NCBI GenBank assembly: GCA_027357125.1
Contig: DAHVVW010000132.1
Coordinates: 1-6,184 of the forward strand
DNA from: Clostridiales bacterium
GTDB taxonomy: Bacteria; Bacillota; Desulfitobacteriia; Desulfitobacteriales; Desulfitobacteriaceae
DNA: 6,184 nucleotides
Direction of reading: 5' to 3'
The translations under genes were made by a program, and so were the position numbers. Every line of letters begins with the position of its first letter. Within the stretch, counting starts at the first letter, position 1. This document shows, piece by piece, positions 1-5,959 of this stretch. Under the pieces are notes generated by a model. The model was given only the letters and a program-made list of their open reading frames with translations, was not told where the DNA came from and searched no databases.

Positions 1-305
1 TCTTGATAATGGGAGGGGTGGCCCTTACAGAAGCCCAGACAGTGACAACTGCTGTTTTGATTTTTCTAGGGGCGCTGTTGACAGGTTTGGGGGTTTATGA
101 TGAGATCGGCAAATTTGGGGGAGCGGGCGCGTTTATTCCGGTGACAGGGTTTGCTAATTCCATCGTGTCCCCTGCTCTCGAGTTCAAACGGGAAGGGTAT
201 GTTATGGGTGTGGGGGCGCGCTTGTTTATGATAGCCGGGCCGGTATTGGTCTACGGTATTGCCACATCCATTGGGGTGGGTTTGATTTATTATATGCTCC
301 ATTAA
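1..305 (+). CDS. spoVAC: Stage V sporulation protein AC (SpoVAC), 3' part only
   Basis: This is a small integral membrane subunit of the SpoVA complex, which moves Ca-dipicolinate into the developing forespore and lets it out during germination; SpoVAC itself has been reported to behave as a mechanosensitive channel. About 100 C-terminal residues are present. Family members are about 150 residues, so roughly the first 50 lie upstream of the window and the TTG at base 3 is an internal codon, not a start. Visible parts are a hydrophobic segment at about residues 14-32 of the fragment, the family loop KFGGAGAFIPVTGFA at 37-51, and a second hydrophobic segment at about 73-97. The gene ends in TAA and spoVAD begins 23 nt later, consistent with one operon. 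In Bacillus subtilis the spoVA operon is transcribed by sigma-G in the forespore; the promoter here would be upstream of the window. The identification is firm from the loop motif and gene order. Confidence 0.95.
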   Translation, partial: LIMGGVALTEAQTVTTAVLIFLGALLTGLGVYDEIGKFGGAGAFIPVTGFANSIVSPALEFKREGYVMGVGARLFMIAGPVLVYGIATSIGVGLIYYMLH

Positions 306-315
306 TCCTAGGTCT

Positions 316-323
316 GGGGGTGA
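316..323 (+). promoter_or_regulatory. Ribosome binding site for spoVAD, sets a TTG start
   Basis: GGGGGTGA lies five bases before TTG at 329. The longer frame's GTG at 320 sits inside this Shine-Dalgarno and would leave no spacer, so TTG is preferred. The DUF2229 gene has the same arrangement (bases 3234-3248). Confidence 0.7.
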
Positions 324-328
324 ACGGA

Positions 329-1336
329 TTGAACTTAAAACGTGTAGGGAATCAGACGGTTGTTTTCGGTACCCCGCCGGTTATCCTAGCTTCATATTCC
401 GTAGTGGGCCCAATGGAAGGGCAAGGCCCCTTGGGCACGACTTTCGATGAGGTCTGGACTGACAATATTCACGGGGAGAAATCTTGGGAGAGGGCAGAAA
501 GCAAGCTTCTGGAGACTACTATGCAAGGAGCACTGAAGCAGTCCGGTGTGACTACAGATCAAGTAGATTATATGCTGGCCGGAGACTTGCTAAATCAGAT
601 TATTTCTTCGAATTTCAGCGCCCGTACGATGGCTTTACCATACATAGGCCTCTACGGAGCTTGTTCTACGATGGCTCTCAGTATGGCTGTAGGGAGCATG
701 CTGATTGATGGTCAGTTCGCCCGTCATGTCCTTGTAGGGGTGTCTAGCCATCATGAAACTGCGGAACGCCAATACCGGCTCCCGACTGAGCAAGGGATGC
801 AAAGGTCGATGAGCGCGCAGTGGACTGTGACAGGGGCAGGAAGTGTAGTTTTAGGACAGAGCGGGGTGGGGCCGCGAATTACGGCTGCGACCATCGGCAG
901 GGTTCTTGATTATGGAGAAAAAGACACAGGCAATATGGGAGCGGCGATGGCTCCGGCAGTGGCCGACACTTTGCTCAACCACTTCAAGGATTTGAACCGC
1001 CAGCCCCAGGACTATGACCTGATTGCCTCCGGTGATTTAGGAACGATAGGACTGGCTCTCTCACAGGAACTGCTGAAGCGAAGCGGGATTGTTTCCGGAC
1101 CGGAATTTACGGACTGTGGGGTCTTAATTTATAACCCAAGCCAAGATGTACATGCTGGGGCGAGCGGCTGTGCCTGTTCAGCGGTAGTTTTTGCCGGCAA
1201 TATCATGCAGCGCCTAAAGGCCGGTGAGATAAAGAGGGTACTCTTGGTTGGAAGCGGAGCACTGCACAGTCCAACCTCCCAACAGCAAGGAGAATCAATA
1301 CCCGGAATCGGGCATGCAGTAGTGATTGAGGCGTAA
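329..1336 (+). CDS. spoVAD: Stage V sporulation protein AD (SpoVAD), DPA-binding
   Basis: SpoVAD is a soluble or peripheral SpoVA subunit with a thiolase/ketoacyl-synthase-like fold that binds dipicolinic acid and is needed for its uptake into the spore. From TTG at 329 the product is 335 residues, the normal family length, and begins MNLKRVGNQTVVF, which fits the known N terminus (M-K-L-T-G-K-Q-T-W-V-F in B. subtilis). The alternative GTG at 320 would add three residues and overlap the ribosome binding site. Family motifs include AGDLLNQ (near 84-90), YGACSTMALSM (about 109-119, with Cys112 at the thiolase nucleophile position), SSHHETAERQ (about 139-148), MGAAMAPAVADT (about 203-214), ASGDLGTIG, and a Gly/Cys-rich HAGASGCACSAVV (about 275-287). 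The stop lies 13 nt before the spoVAE start. The fold is enzyme-like, but the family is treated as ligand-binding rather than as a synthase. No damage is seen. Confidence 0.96.
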   Translation: MNLKRVGNQTVVFGTPPVILASYSVVGPMEGQGPLGTTFDEVWTDNIHGEKSWERAESKLLETTMQGALKQSGVTTDQVDYMLAGDLLNQIISSNFSARTMALPYIGLYGACSTMALSMAVGSMLIDGQFARHVLVGVSSHHETAERQYRLPTEQGMQRSMSAQWTVTGAGSVVLGQSGVGPRITAATIGRVLDYGEKDTGNMGAAMAPAVADTLLNHFKDLNRQPQDYDLIASGDLGTIGLALSQELLKRSGIVSGPEFTDCGVLIYNPSQDVHAGASGCACSAVVFAGNIMQRLKAGEIKRVLLVGSGALHSPTSQQQGESIPGIGHAVVIEA

Positions 1337-1337
1337 A

Positions 1338-1342
1338 GGGGG
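1338..1342 (+). promoter_or_regulatory. Ribosome binding site for spoVAE
   Basis: AAAGGGGG directly follows the spoVAD stop codon, and its G run ends seven bases before ATG at 1350. This supports ATG 1350 over the upstream in-frame TTG at 1326, which lies inside the end of spoVAD and precedes the Shine-Dalgarno. Confidence 0.75.
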
Positions 1343-1349
1343 CAAAGAC

Positions 1350-1712
1350 ATGTTTGAGATGGTTATTCCCGCATTTATAGTCGGGGGCATTATTTGTGTG
1401 ATTGGGCAACTTCTAATGGATCTCACCAAACCGTCCTTTACGCCCGCCCACATGCTTGTCGTTTTTGTCACCGGGGGTGCTGTTTTAGGGGCCTTAGGCT
1501 GGTATGCTCCGCTCGTTAAAATATCGGGGGCGGGTGCGATGGTGCCTTTGTCCGGGTTTGGGTATACCCTCTCCAAAGGGGCCATGGAAGCAGTAAGCAA
1601 AAACGGTCTGCTTGGCGCTTTCTCCGGCGGGGTGCAGGCTGCCGCTGTCGGGATTGCTGCAGCTGTACTTTTTGGATATCTGGTGTCTGTGACTTTTAAC
1701 CCCAAGGGCTAG
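1350..1712 (+). CDS. spoVAE: Stage V sporulation protein AE (SpoVAE, AEb type)
   Basis: This is a small membrane subunit of the SpoVA dipicolinate channel, 120 residues long, which matches the SpoVAEb/SpoVAE family. Hydrophobic stretches lie at about residues 4-22, 35-50 and 90-113. The central loop KISGAGAMVPLSGFG (about 57-71) matches the corresponding loop of the SpoVAC fragment (GGAGAFIPVTGFA), as expected because SpoVAC and SpoVAE are related proteins thought to form the membrane pore together. The start at ATG 1350 is chosen because a good Shine-Dalgarno precedes it; an upstream TTG at 1326 would add eight poorly fitting residues (MRRKGGKD) and overlap spoVAD. The gene follows spoVAD by 13 nt and precedes spoVAF by 26 nt. 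No spoVAEa gene follows it. Confidence 0.95.
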   Translation: MFEMVIPAFIVGGIICVIGQLLMDLTKPSFTPAHMLVVFVTGGAVLGALGWYAPLVKISGAGAMVPLSGFGYTLSKGAMEAVSKNGLLGAFSGGVQAAAVGIAAAVLFGYLVSVTFNPKG

Positions 1713-1738
1713 GGCAGTTAAAGGGGGAATTCTTTTAA

Positions 1739-3229
1739 GTGGATGCGCCAAGTGAAAAAAACATCGCTGTGAGCAAGAATTATCAGGAAAACGTGGATTT
1801 TCTGAATGGGCAGTTCGGTGTCCCGGAGAGTTTCGATATCATGCTCAGGGAGATGACAATCGGCGGCAAAAAAGTGGCCATATATGCGGTCAATGGCATG
1901 GTCGATGCACAGGTAGTGAGCCTTGTCCTTGACGCGTTAATTGACCTGGAGCGGGCGGATTTAGTGGTCAATGCCCTGGATAAGCTGGTCAAGGGCAGGA
2001 TAATTAATCTCCAGGTGTCTGAAATAGATACGATGGATAAAGTAATCTATTTTATTCTCTCCGGTCCGATGGCGATTTTTGTCGAGGGTCAGCCCAAGGC
2101 CATCGTTGTAGATTTGCGAAGCTACCCGAGCCGCAATTCGGAAGAACCGGACATCGAGCGGGTTACGCGCGGGTCCCGCGATGGCTTTACCGAGACAATG
2201 GTCTTTAACACTGCGTTAATCCGGCGGCGGATGCGTGACCCTATGCTGAGGACTAAACTGCTTCAGGTAGGGAGTCGCTCCAAAACAGATGTGTGTGTGA
2301 TGTATATTGAAGACGTAACTAATCCCCAGATGGTGAAAGAGATTATCGAAGAGATCCAGAAAATAAAGATAGACGGGATTCCGATGGCCGAAAAAAGTGT
2401 GGAAGAGTTCATCCTCGGAAGCAAAGTCTGGAATCCCTTCCCGCGCGTTCGCTATACCGAGCGTCCGGATGTGGCCGCCATCCATTTGCTGGAGGGGAAT
2501 GTAATTATAATCGTAGATACTTCTCCGTCCGTGATGATTGCGCCTGTTACCTACTGGCATCATGTCCAGCATGCGGAAGAATACCGCCAGGAGCCCATAG
2601 TAGGTGCGTATTTGCGCTGGGTCAGGTTTATCGGTATTTTTGCCTCCGTGTTTGTGCTCCCGCTGTGGTTGGGAGTAGCCTTGAACCCGCAAGCGGTGCC
2701 GGAGTGGCTGCAGTTTATCGGGGTGGAGAAGCAGGTCAAGATTGGGCTCTTCCCCCAGATTGTCTTGGCTGATTTAGCTGTTGATCTTTTGCGCATGGCT
2801 GCGATTCACACCCCGGCCCCGCTGGCTACGGCCCTCGGTTTGATTGCGGCTTTTATGATGGGTGATGTTGCGATTAAAGCCGGGTTTTTTGTTCCGGAAG
2901 TTGTGATGTATGTAGCATTTTCGGCAGTGGGTTCGTTTGCAACGCCCAGCTATGAACTGGCTCAGGCCAACAGGCTCGTCAGGTTTTTCTTAATCATGCT
3001 AACGGGCTTTTTCAATTTCACCGGTTTTTTCATAGGGATTTTTCTGGTCTTTTTCTTGTTATTACGGACTAAGTCATTTGGGATTCCTTATCTGTGGCCG
3101 CTTATCCCACTTGATTTGAAAGCGCTGGGTACAATCCTGGTTCGGTCTCCGGTACCTATCAAAAATAAGCGTCCCAGCGTCCTGAAGCCGCTTGACCGTA
3201 TCCGGCAGCCTGAGGGGCGCAAAGAGTAA
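1739..3229 (+). CDS. spoVAF: Stage V sporulation protein AF (SpoVAF), GerA family
   Basis: This is a membrane protein of the GerA/SpoVAF family (GerAA-like) in the inner spore membrane. In B. subtilis SpoVAF works with FigP (YqhR) as an ion channel that amplifies the germination signal. The product is 496 residues, close to the B. subtilis length. The N-terminal soluble region (about 1-285) carries the family motifs RGSRDGFTE (144-152) and NPFPRVRYTERPD (232-244). Hydrophobic segments follow at about 294-315, 333-353, 362-382, 386-403 and 412-444, then a basic tail of about 45 residues. The start is GTG at 1739, 11 bases after GGGGG at 1723-1727; a GTG at 1769 is in frame but lacks a ribosome site. 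A germinant-receptor A subunit is the alternative, but no GerAB or GerAC partner is present, and the gene sits in the spoVA operon. Its stop lies 16 nt before the next gene. Confidence 0.93.
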   Translation: MDAPSEKNIAVSKNYQENVDFLNGQFGVPESFDIMLREMTIGGKKVAIYAVNGMVDAQVVSLVLDALIDLERADLVVNALDKLVKGRIINLQVSEIDTMDKVIYFILSGPMAIFVEGQPKAIVVDLRSYPSRNSEEPDIERVTRGSRDGFTETMVFNTALIRRRMRDPMLRTKLLQVGSRSKTDVCVMYIEDVTNPQMVKEIIEEIQKIKIDGIPMAEKSVEEFILGSKVWNPFPRVRYTERPDVAAIHLLEGNVIIIVDTSPSVMIAPVTYWHHVQHAEEYRQEPIVGAYLRWVRFIGIFASVFVLPLWLGVALNPQAVPEWLQFIGVEKQVKIGLFPQIVLADLAVDLLRMAAIHTPAPLATALGLIAAFMMGDVAIKAGFFVPEVVMYVAFSAVGSFATPSYELAQANRLVRFFLIMLTGFFNFTGFFIGIFLVFFLLLRTKSFGIPYLWPLIPLDLKALGTILVRSPVPIKNKRPSVLKPLDRIRQPEGRKE

Positions 3230-3233
3230 TACT

Positions 3234-3241
3234 GGGGGTGA
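3234..3241 (+). promoter_or_regulatory. Ribosome binding site for the DUF2229 gene, sets a TTG start
   Basis: GGGGGTGA is followed by a four-base spacer and TTG at 3246. It matches the spoVAD site almost exactly, including the CT before it and the TTGAA after it. It rules against the longer frame opening at 3192, which would lie inside the end of spoVAF. Confidence 0.75.
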
Positions 3242-3245
3242 TTCT

Positions 3246-4328
3246 TTGAAAATCGGTTTTCCACGCGCGATATTTTACTTTGATACATTTCCCTTTTGGG
3301 CAGGGTATTTTGAAGCCTTAGGAATTGAGCTTCAAGTGTCTCTTCCTACCAACCGGGCAATTTTGGAAAAAGGATTAAAAAAGGCAAGTGATGATACTTG
3401 CCTGCCGATTAAGATCTTAAGCGGACATTTGGCATCTTTCTCGCCTGATATTGAAGCCGTGTTTTTGCCGCGGATGGTCAGTATCGAGGAGAAGACTTAT
3501 CTGTGCCCGAAAATCCTCGGCCTTCCGGAAAGTGTGCTGGCAGCAGTTCCGGATGGTTTGCGCGTATTAACCGTCACGGTTAATTGGCGGGAAGGAAAGG
3601 CTCAGGTTCAAAAGTCTTTAGAGAAGCTGGGAGCAGAGCTTAATAAGAGTAAGTCCGAAGTACGAGTTGCTTTCGCCCGGGCGCAAGAGTATCAGCGAGA
3701 ATATGAAGAGATGCGCCGGGCCGGGCGGACTTTTGTGGAAAGCATGGAGCACTTTGAAAGCTTAAGCAGTTCGGCGGCTAAAACCCAGCCTACAGCGCAG
3801 TTGGAGATTGCGAGGGACGATAGTGTCAGGGGCTCTGAAGAAGGAAGCACACGCTTGCCGCACTCTGAACGACGTCCAACTATTGCCTTAATTGGGCATC
3901 CGTATTTAACTTACGAGTCTTATGGCAATCTCAATTTGCTGGCTAAATTAAAGGCTAAGGCCAAGCTCGTGTTTATGGAAAATGTGGAGCAAGTCCAGAT
4001 CGAGGATAATCTTAAGGATTTGCGCAAACCCCTCTTTTGGAGTCAGGGCAAGCGCCTGCTGGGAGCGGGGCATTCATATGCGGCCAATACTTATGTGGAC
4101 GGGGTAATATATCTCTCGTGTTTTGGCTGCGGCACGGATTCTATGACTCAGGATATGTTGGCACGCCGTGCTCGCGCCAATCATAAGCCCTATATGGTGC
4201 TAACCCTTGATGAGCACAGCGGGGAAGCAGGACTCATCACGAGGGTGGAAGCGTTTTTAGACATGATTGAGCGCAAAGGTAACGGGTTTGCTCCGCATGT
4301 AAGAGTTAAAGACGCTAAATCCCAGTAA
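3246..4328 (+). CDS. DUF2229 protein (acyl-CoA dehydratase activase-related)
   Basis: The product (360 residues from TTG 3246) belongs to the DUF2229 family, often labelled CoA-substrate-specific enzyme activase-related or 2-hydroxyglutaryl-CoA dehydratase-like. No reaction is established for stand-alone members. The N terminus KIGFPRAIFYFDTFPFWAGY is typical. Four cysteines sit in family motifs: DDTCLPIK (Cys52), YLCPK (Cys87) and SCFGCGTDS (Cys292, Cys295). They could ligate an iron-sulfur cluster, which is inference from the family's link to [4Fe-4S] dehydratases. A second signature, DEHSGEAGLITRVEAFLDM, lies at 322-340. Between the conserved halves is a charged helical stretch (about 120-170) and a variable Ser/Thr/Ala-rich linker (about 172-210). 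The gene starts 16 nt after spoVAF, so it is probably cotranscribed with spoVA. The next gene encodes the matching ATPase half; in large fused homologues both parts occur in one chain. Confidence 0.85.
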   Translation: MKIGFPRAIFYFDTFPFWAGYFEALGIELQVSLPTNRAILEKGLKKASDDTCLPIKILSGHLASFSPDIEAVFLPRMVSIEEKTYLCPKILGLPESVLAAVPDGLRVLTVTVNWREGKAQVQKSLEKLGAELNKSKSEVRVAFARAQEYQREYEEMRRAGRTFVESMEHFESLSSSAAKTQPTAQLEIARDDSVRGSEEGSTRLPHSERRPTIALIGHPYLTYESYGNLNLLAKLKAKAKLVFMENVEQVQIEDNLKDLRKPLFWSQGKRLLGAGHSYAANTYVDGVIYLSCFGCGTDSMTQDMLARRARANHKPYMVLTLDEHSGEAGLITRVEAFLDMIERKGNGFAPHVRVKDAKSQ

Positions 4329-4362
4329 GATAGATGAACAGTTCGACTGGATAGGAGTTGGG

Positions 4363-4369
4363 CATACTA
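4363..4369 (+). promoter_or_regulatory. Possible forespore (sigma-F/G) -10 box before the activase gene
   Basis: CATACTA fits the sigma-F/sigma-G -10 consensus (CATnnTA). The best -35 at 17 nt spacing is GTTCG (4341-4345), which matches the GnATR-type element at only about three of five positions. It lies in the 126-nt gap between the two activase-family genes, where a second promoter would make sense. This is weak evidence, since a seven-base match can arise by chance. Confidence 0.2.
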
Positions 4370-4391
4370 GCGTGTAAGAGCGATGCGCTAG
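4367..4391 (+). other. Intergenic hairpin between the DUF2229 and activase genes
   Basis: CTAGCGTGT (4367-4375) pairs with ATGCGCTAG (4383-4391), giving nine base pairs around a seven-base loop. Two of the pairs are G-U on the plus strand and would be C-A mismatches in minus-strand RNA, so if it forms in RNA it belongs to the plus transcript. The following sequence (CAATATGAGG) has no T run, so it is not a standard terminator. An RNA-processing, stability or attenuation role is possible but unproven. The rest of the gap (4329-4454) shows no gene. Confidence 0.4.
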
Positions 4392-4440
4392 CAATATGAG
4401 GATAAGAATTCCCGTTAAATAACTGAGAAAACGAAATTGA

Positions 4441-4447
4441 AGGGAAG
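4441..4447 (+). promoter_or_regulatory. Ribosome binding site for the activase gene, sets a TTG start
   Basis: AGGGAAG ends seven bases before TTG at 4455. The frame is also open from TTG at 4437, but that start has only a weak GAGAAAA upstream, and the added residues (MKGSVV) are not part of the conserved domain. Confidence 0.55.
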
Positions 4448-4454
4448 TGTAGTC

Positions 4455-5462
4455 TTGCCTACGCAAAACAGATATTTTTTGGGGGTGGATGTGGGCTCAG
4501 TCAGTACGAATTTAGTGTTGCTGCGCTGGGATAACCAGGTTGAACAGGCTCTTTATTTACGAACACAAGGGCGGCCGATGCACACGGTTCAGGAGGGAAT
4601 AAAGATTCTGCGCGAGCAAATCGGGTCGGAAGCGGAAATTATCGGAGTGGGAACTACCGGGAGCGCCCGCCAGCTAGCCGCAACCTTAGTGGGGGCCGAT
4701 GTGGTCAAAAACGAAATTACCGCACATGCAGTAGCGGCTTCGCGCGCTCACCCAGGAGTGCAGACCATCTTAGAAATCGGTGGCCAGGATTCTAAAATAA
4801 TTATCGTGCGTGACGGGGTGGTAGTGGATTTTGCGATGAATACCGTGTGTGCTGCCGGGACAGGTTCTTTTCTCGATCAGCAAGCTTCCCGTCTTGGGAT
4901 TCCGATTGAGGAGTTCGGGCCACTGGCTGTGCAGGCCGAGCACCCAGTCCGTATTGCCGGACGCTGCTCCGTGTTTGCAGAATCAGATATGATTCACAAA
5001 CAACAACTGGGGCATCCTCTGCCTGACATCTTGGCAGGTCTGTGCCAAGCGATGGTACGCAATTATCTTAATAATGTCGGCAAAAATAAAGAAATCCGGG
5101 GACCCATCCTCTTCCAGGGGGGAGTAGCAGCAAATCCCGGGATTAGGCAAGCCTTTGAACAGGAGCTGGGGCAGGAAATAATCGTGCCCGAGCATTTTGC
5201 GGTCATGGGTGCCTTGGGCGCAGCGTTTTTGGCCCAAGAGAAGGTAAGCGCGCTCGGTCAGGACCACACCCGTTTCCGCGGTCTACAATTAGCAGAGAGT
5301 AATTTTCAGGCTCGCAGTTTTGACTGCAATGGCTGTGCTAATCACTGTGAGGTGGTGGAGATCTTGCAGGAAAAAGAGACTCTGGCCCGCTGGGGGGATC
5401 GCTGTGGCAAGTGGTCAGCCACGATTAGGGAACGGGTGGGAAACGTAGAAGGAGGGGCCTAG
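4455..5462 (+). CDS. BadF/BadG/BcrA/BcrD-type ATPase, HgdC-like [4Fe-4S] activase
   Basis: This is an ATPase of the ASKHA (actin/Hsp70-like) fold. Family members such as HgdC use ATP hydrolysis to push a low-potential electron from a [4Fe-4S] cluster into a dehydratase or related enzyme. From TTG 4455 the product is 335 residues. Visible motifs are phosphate-1 DVGSVSTN (12-19), GVGTTGSAR (64-72), phosphate-2 EIGGQDSK (107-114), CAAGTGSF with Cys132 (132-139), GRCSVFAESD with Cys171 (169-178) and FQGGVAAN (220-227). Cys132 and Cys171 are 39 residues apart, the same spacing as the two cysteines through which an HgdC dimer holds its bridging cluster. Unlike HgdC (about 260 residues), it has a C-terminal extension with CNGCANHC (Cys291, Cys294, Cys298) and GDRCGK (Cys317), as seen in the larger activase family. 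The product pairs with the preceding DUF2229 protein. No dehydratase subunits are present. The stop codon overlaps that of the convergent gene. Confidence 0.88.
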   Translation: MPTQNRYFLGVDVGSVSTNLVLLRWDNQVEQALYLRTQGRPMHTVQEGIKILREQIGSEAEIIGVGTTGSARQLAATLVGADVVKNEITAHAVAASRAHPGVQTILEIGGQDSKIIIVRDGVVVDFAMNTVCAAGTGSFLDQQASRLGIPIEEFGPLAVQAEHPVRIAGRCSVFAESDMIHKQQLGHPLPDILAGLCQAMVRNYLNNVGKNKEIRGPILFQGGVAANPGIRQAFEQELGQEIIVPEHFAVMGALGAAFLAQEKVSALGQDHTRFRGLQLAESNFQARSFDCNGCANHCEVVEILQEKETLARWGDRCGKWSATIRERVGNVEGGA

Positions 5463-5953
5463 TTTTCTTTATGTGGGCGCACTATGGCAAGATCGAGCGC
5501 AACCAAGATCAAAATTGCAATTAGAATTGCCTCGAGTCCTTTGTCGGAAATCGGGGGGATAGCATTTCTGCTGGGCCAAGCGGTTACGCCATAAGCGGCG
5601 GGTATAAGTTCAGGAAAAGGAGACAAAGAAGTCCCAGGACTTTGCACAGGATAAGATGTTGAATAAGACTGGGTATTAGAATAGGCCGCGGGCCTGGGAT
5701 AGGCAGAATGGTTAGGAAAGGCTTGAACCGATTGGAAGGGTGAGTGATATGGATAAGATGATTGGTAAGGGGAAGGATTAGAGTAAGGGGATGGGTTAAG
5801 CGTGGGAGGGGAATAACCCGGTGGACGTCTGGAAAGCGGAGTATAGCTTGGAAGAGGGTTTGTGGGCGGGTACCCCCCAGGAAAGGCGGTCCGGACGCCA
5901 TTGTACCGGAAAAGGTGGGGAGAAGGAACGTTACTGTTATTAAACTGATTCAT
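5459..5953 (-). CDS. Pro/Ser/Tyr-rich protein with C-terminal membrane anchor
   Basis: I do not recognise a named family. The product is 164 residues from ATG 5953. Residues 1-115 are dominated by Pro, Ser, Tyr and Asn, with imperfect repeats such as NPSPYS-NPSPYQ (53-64, an 18-nt tandem unit in the DNA) and scattered SxYP, SPY and SPF motifs. This region is probably disordered. Residues about 139-157 (GLEAILIAILILVALDLAI) form one hydrophobic helix followed by a short basic tail (VRPHKEN), so it looks tail-anchored with the Pro-rich part on the other face. There is no N-terminal signal peptide and no cysteine. The ATG is chosen because seven Gs end six bases upstream; the in-frame TTG at 5968 overlaps that run. 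It is convergent with the activase gene, sharing CTAG between both stops. A spore-surface or membrane role is suggested only by composition and neighbours. It is probably real because of its start signals and coherent membrane helix. Confidence 0.65.
   Translation of the reverse strand: MNQFNNSNVPSPHLFRYNGVRTAFPGGYPPTNPLPSYTPLSRRPPGYSPPTLNPSPYSNPSPYQSSYPYHSPFQSVQAFPNHSAYPRPAAYSNTQSYSTSYPVQSPGTSLSPFPELIPAAYGVTAWPSRNAIPPISDKGLEAILIAILILVALDLAIVRPHKEN
5766..5801 (-). repeat. 18-nt tandem repeat inside the Pro-rich gene
   Basis: Two adjacent 18-nt units, each starting TAAGGGGAWGGRTTA on the plus strand (5766-5783 and 5784-5801), encode the hexapeptides NPSPYQ and NPSPYS. They keep the reading frame and are consistent with growth of the Pro-rich region by slippage or duplication. 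Confidence 0.55.
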
Positions 5954-5959
5954 TCTTTG

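Noticed and set aside
320..328. GTG at 320 as the spoVAD start
   Set aside because: It overlaps the Shine-Dalgarno, and TTG at 329 gives the family-typical N terminus.
329..1336. SpoVAD as a ketoacyl-ACP synthase III
   Set aside because: The thiolase-like fold and a GACST cysteine are present, but gene order and full-length family motifs are those of SpoVAD.
1295..1705. 136-residue open frame on the minus strand
   Set aside because: It is antisense to spoVAE and the end of spoVAD; its Pro/Thr/Ala-rich composition is what the complement of Gly/Ala/Val codons gives.
2216..2692. 158-residue open frame on the minus strand
   Set aside because: It lies wholly inside spoVAF, has no ribosome site or recognisable domain, and mirrors a strongly conserved coding region.
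1739..3229. spoVAF as a germinant receptor A subunit
   Set aside because: No B or C receptor genes follow, and it directly continues the spoVA operon; length and motifs suit SpoVAF.
3192..3245. Longer start of the DUF2229 protein inside spoVAF
   Set aside because: The extra 18 residues do not fit the family N terminus, and the ribosome site lies downstream of this TTG.
4367..4391. Hairpin as a rho-independent terminator
   Set aside because: No T run follows, the stem includes two G-U pairs, and the partner gene is immediately downstream.
5584..5901. 105-residue minus-strand frame overlapping the Pro-rich gene
   Set aside because: It is a frame-shifted reading of the same repeats; it lacks a ribosome site and ends without a coherent domain.
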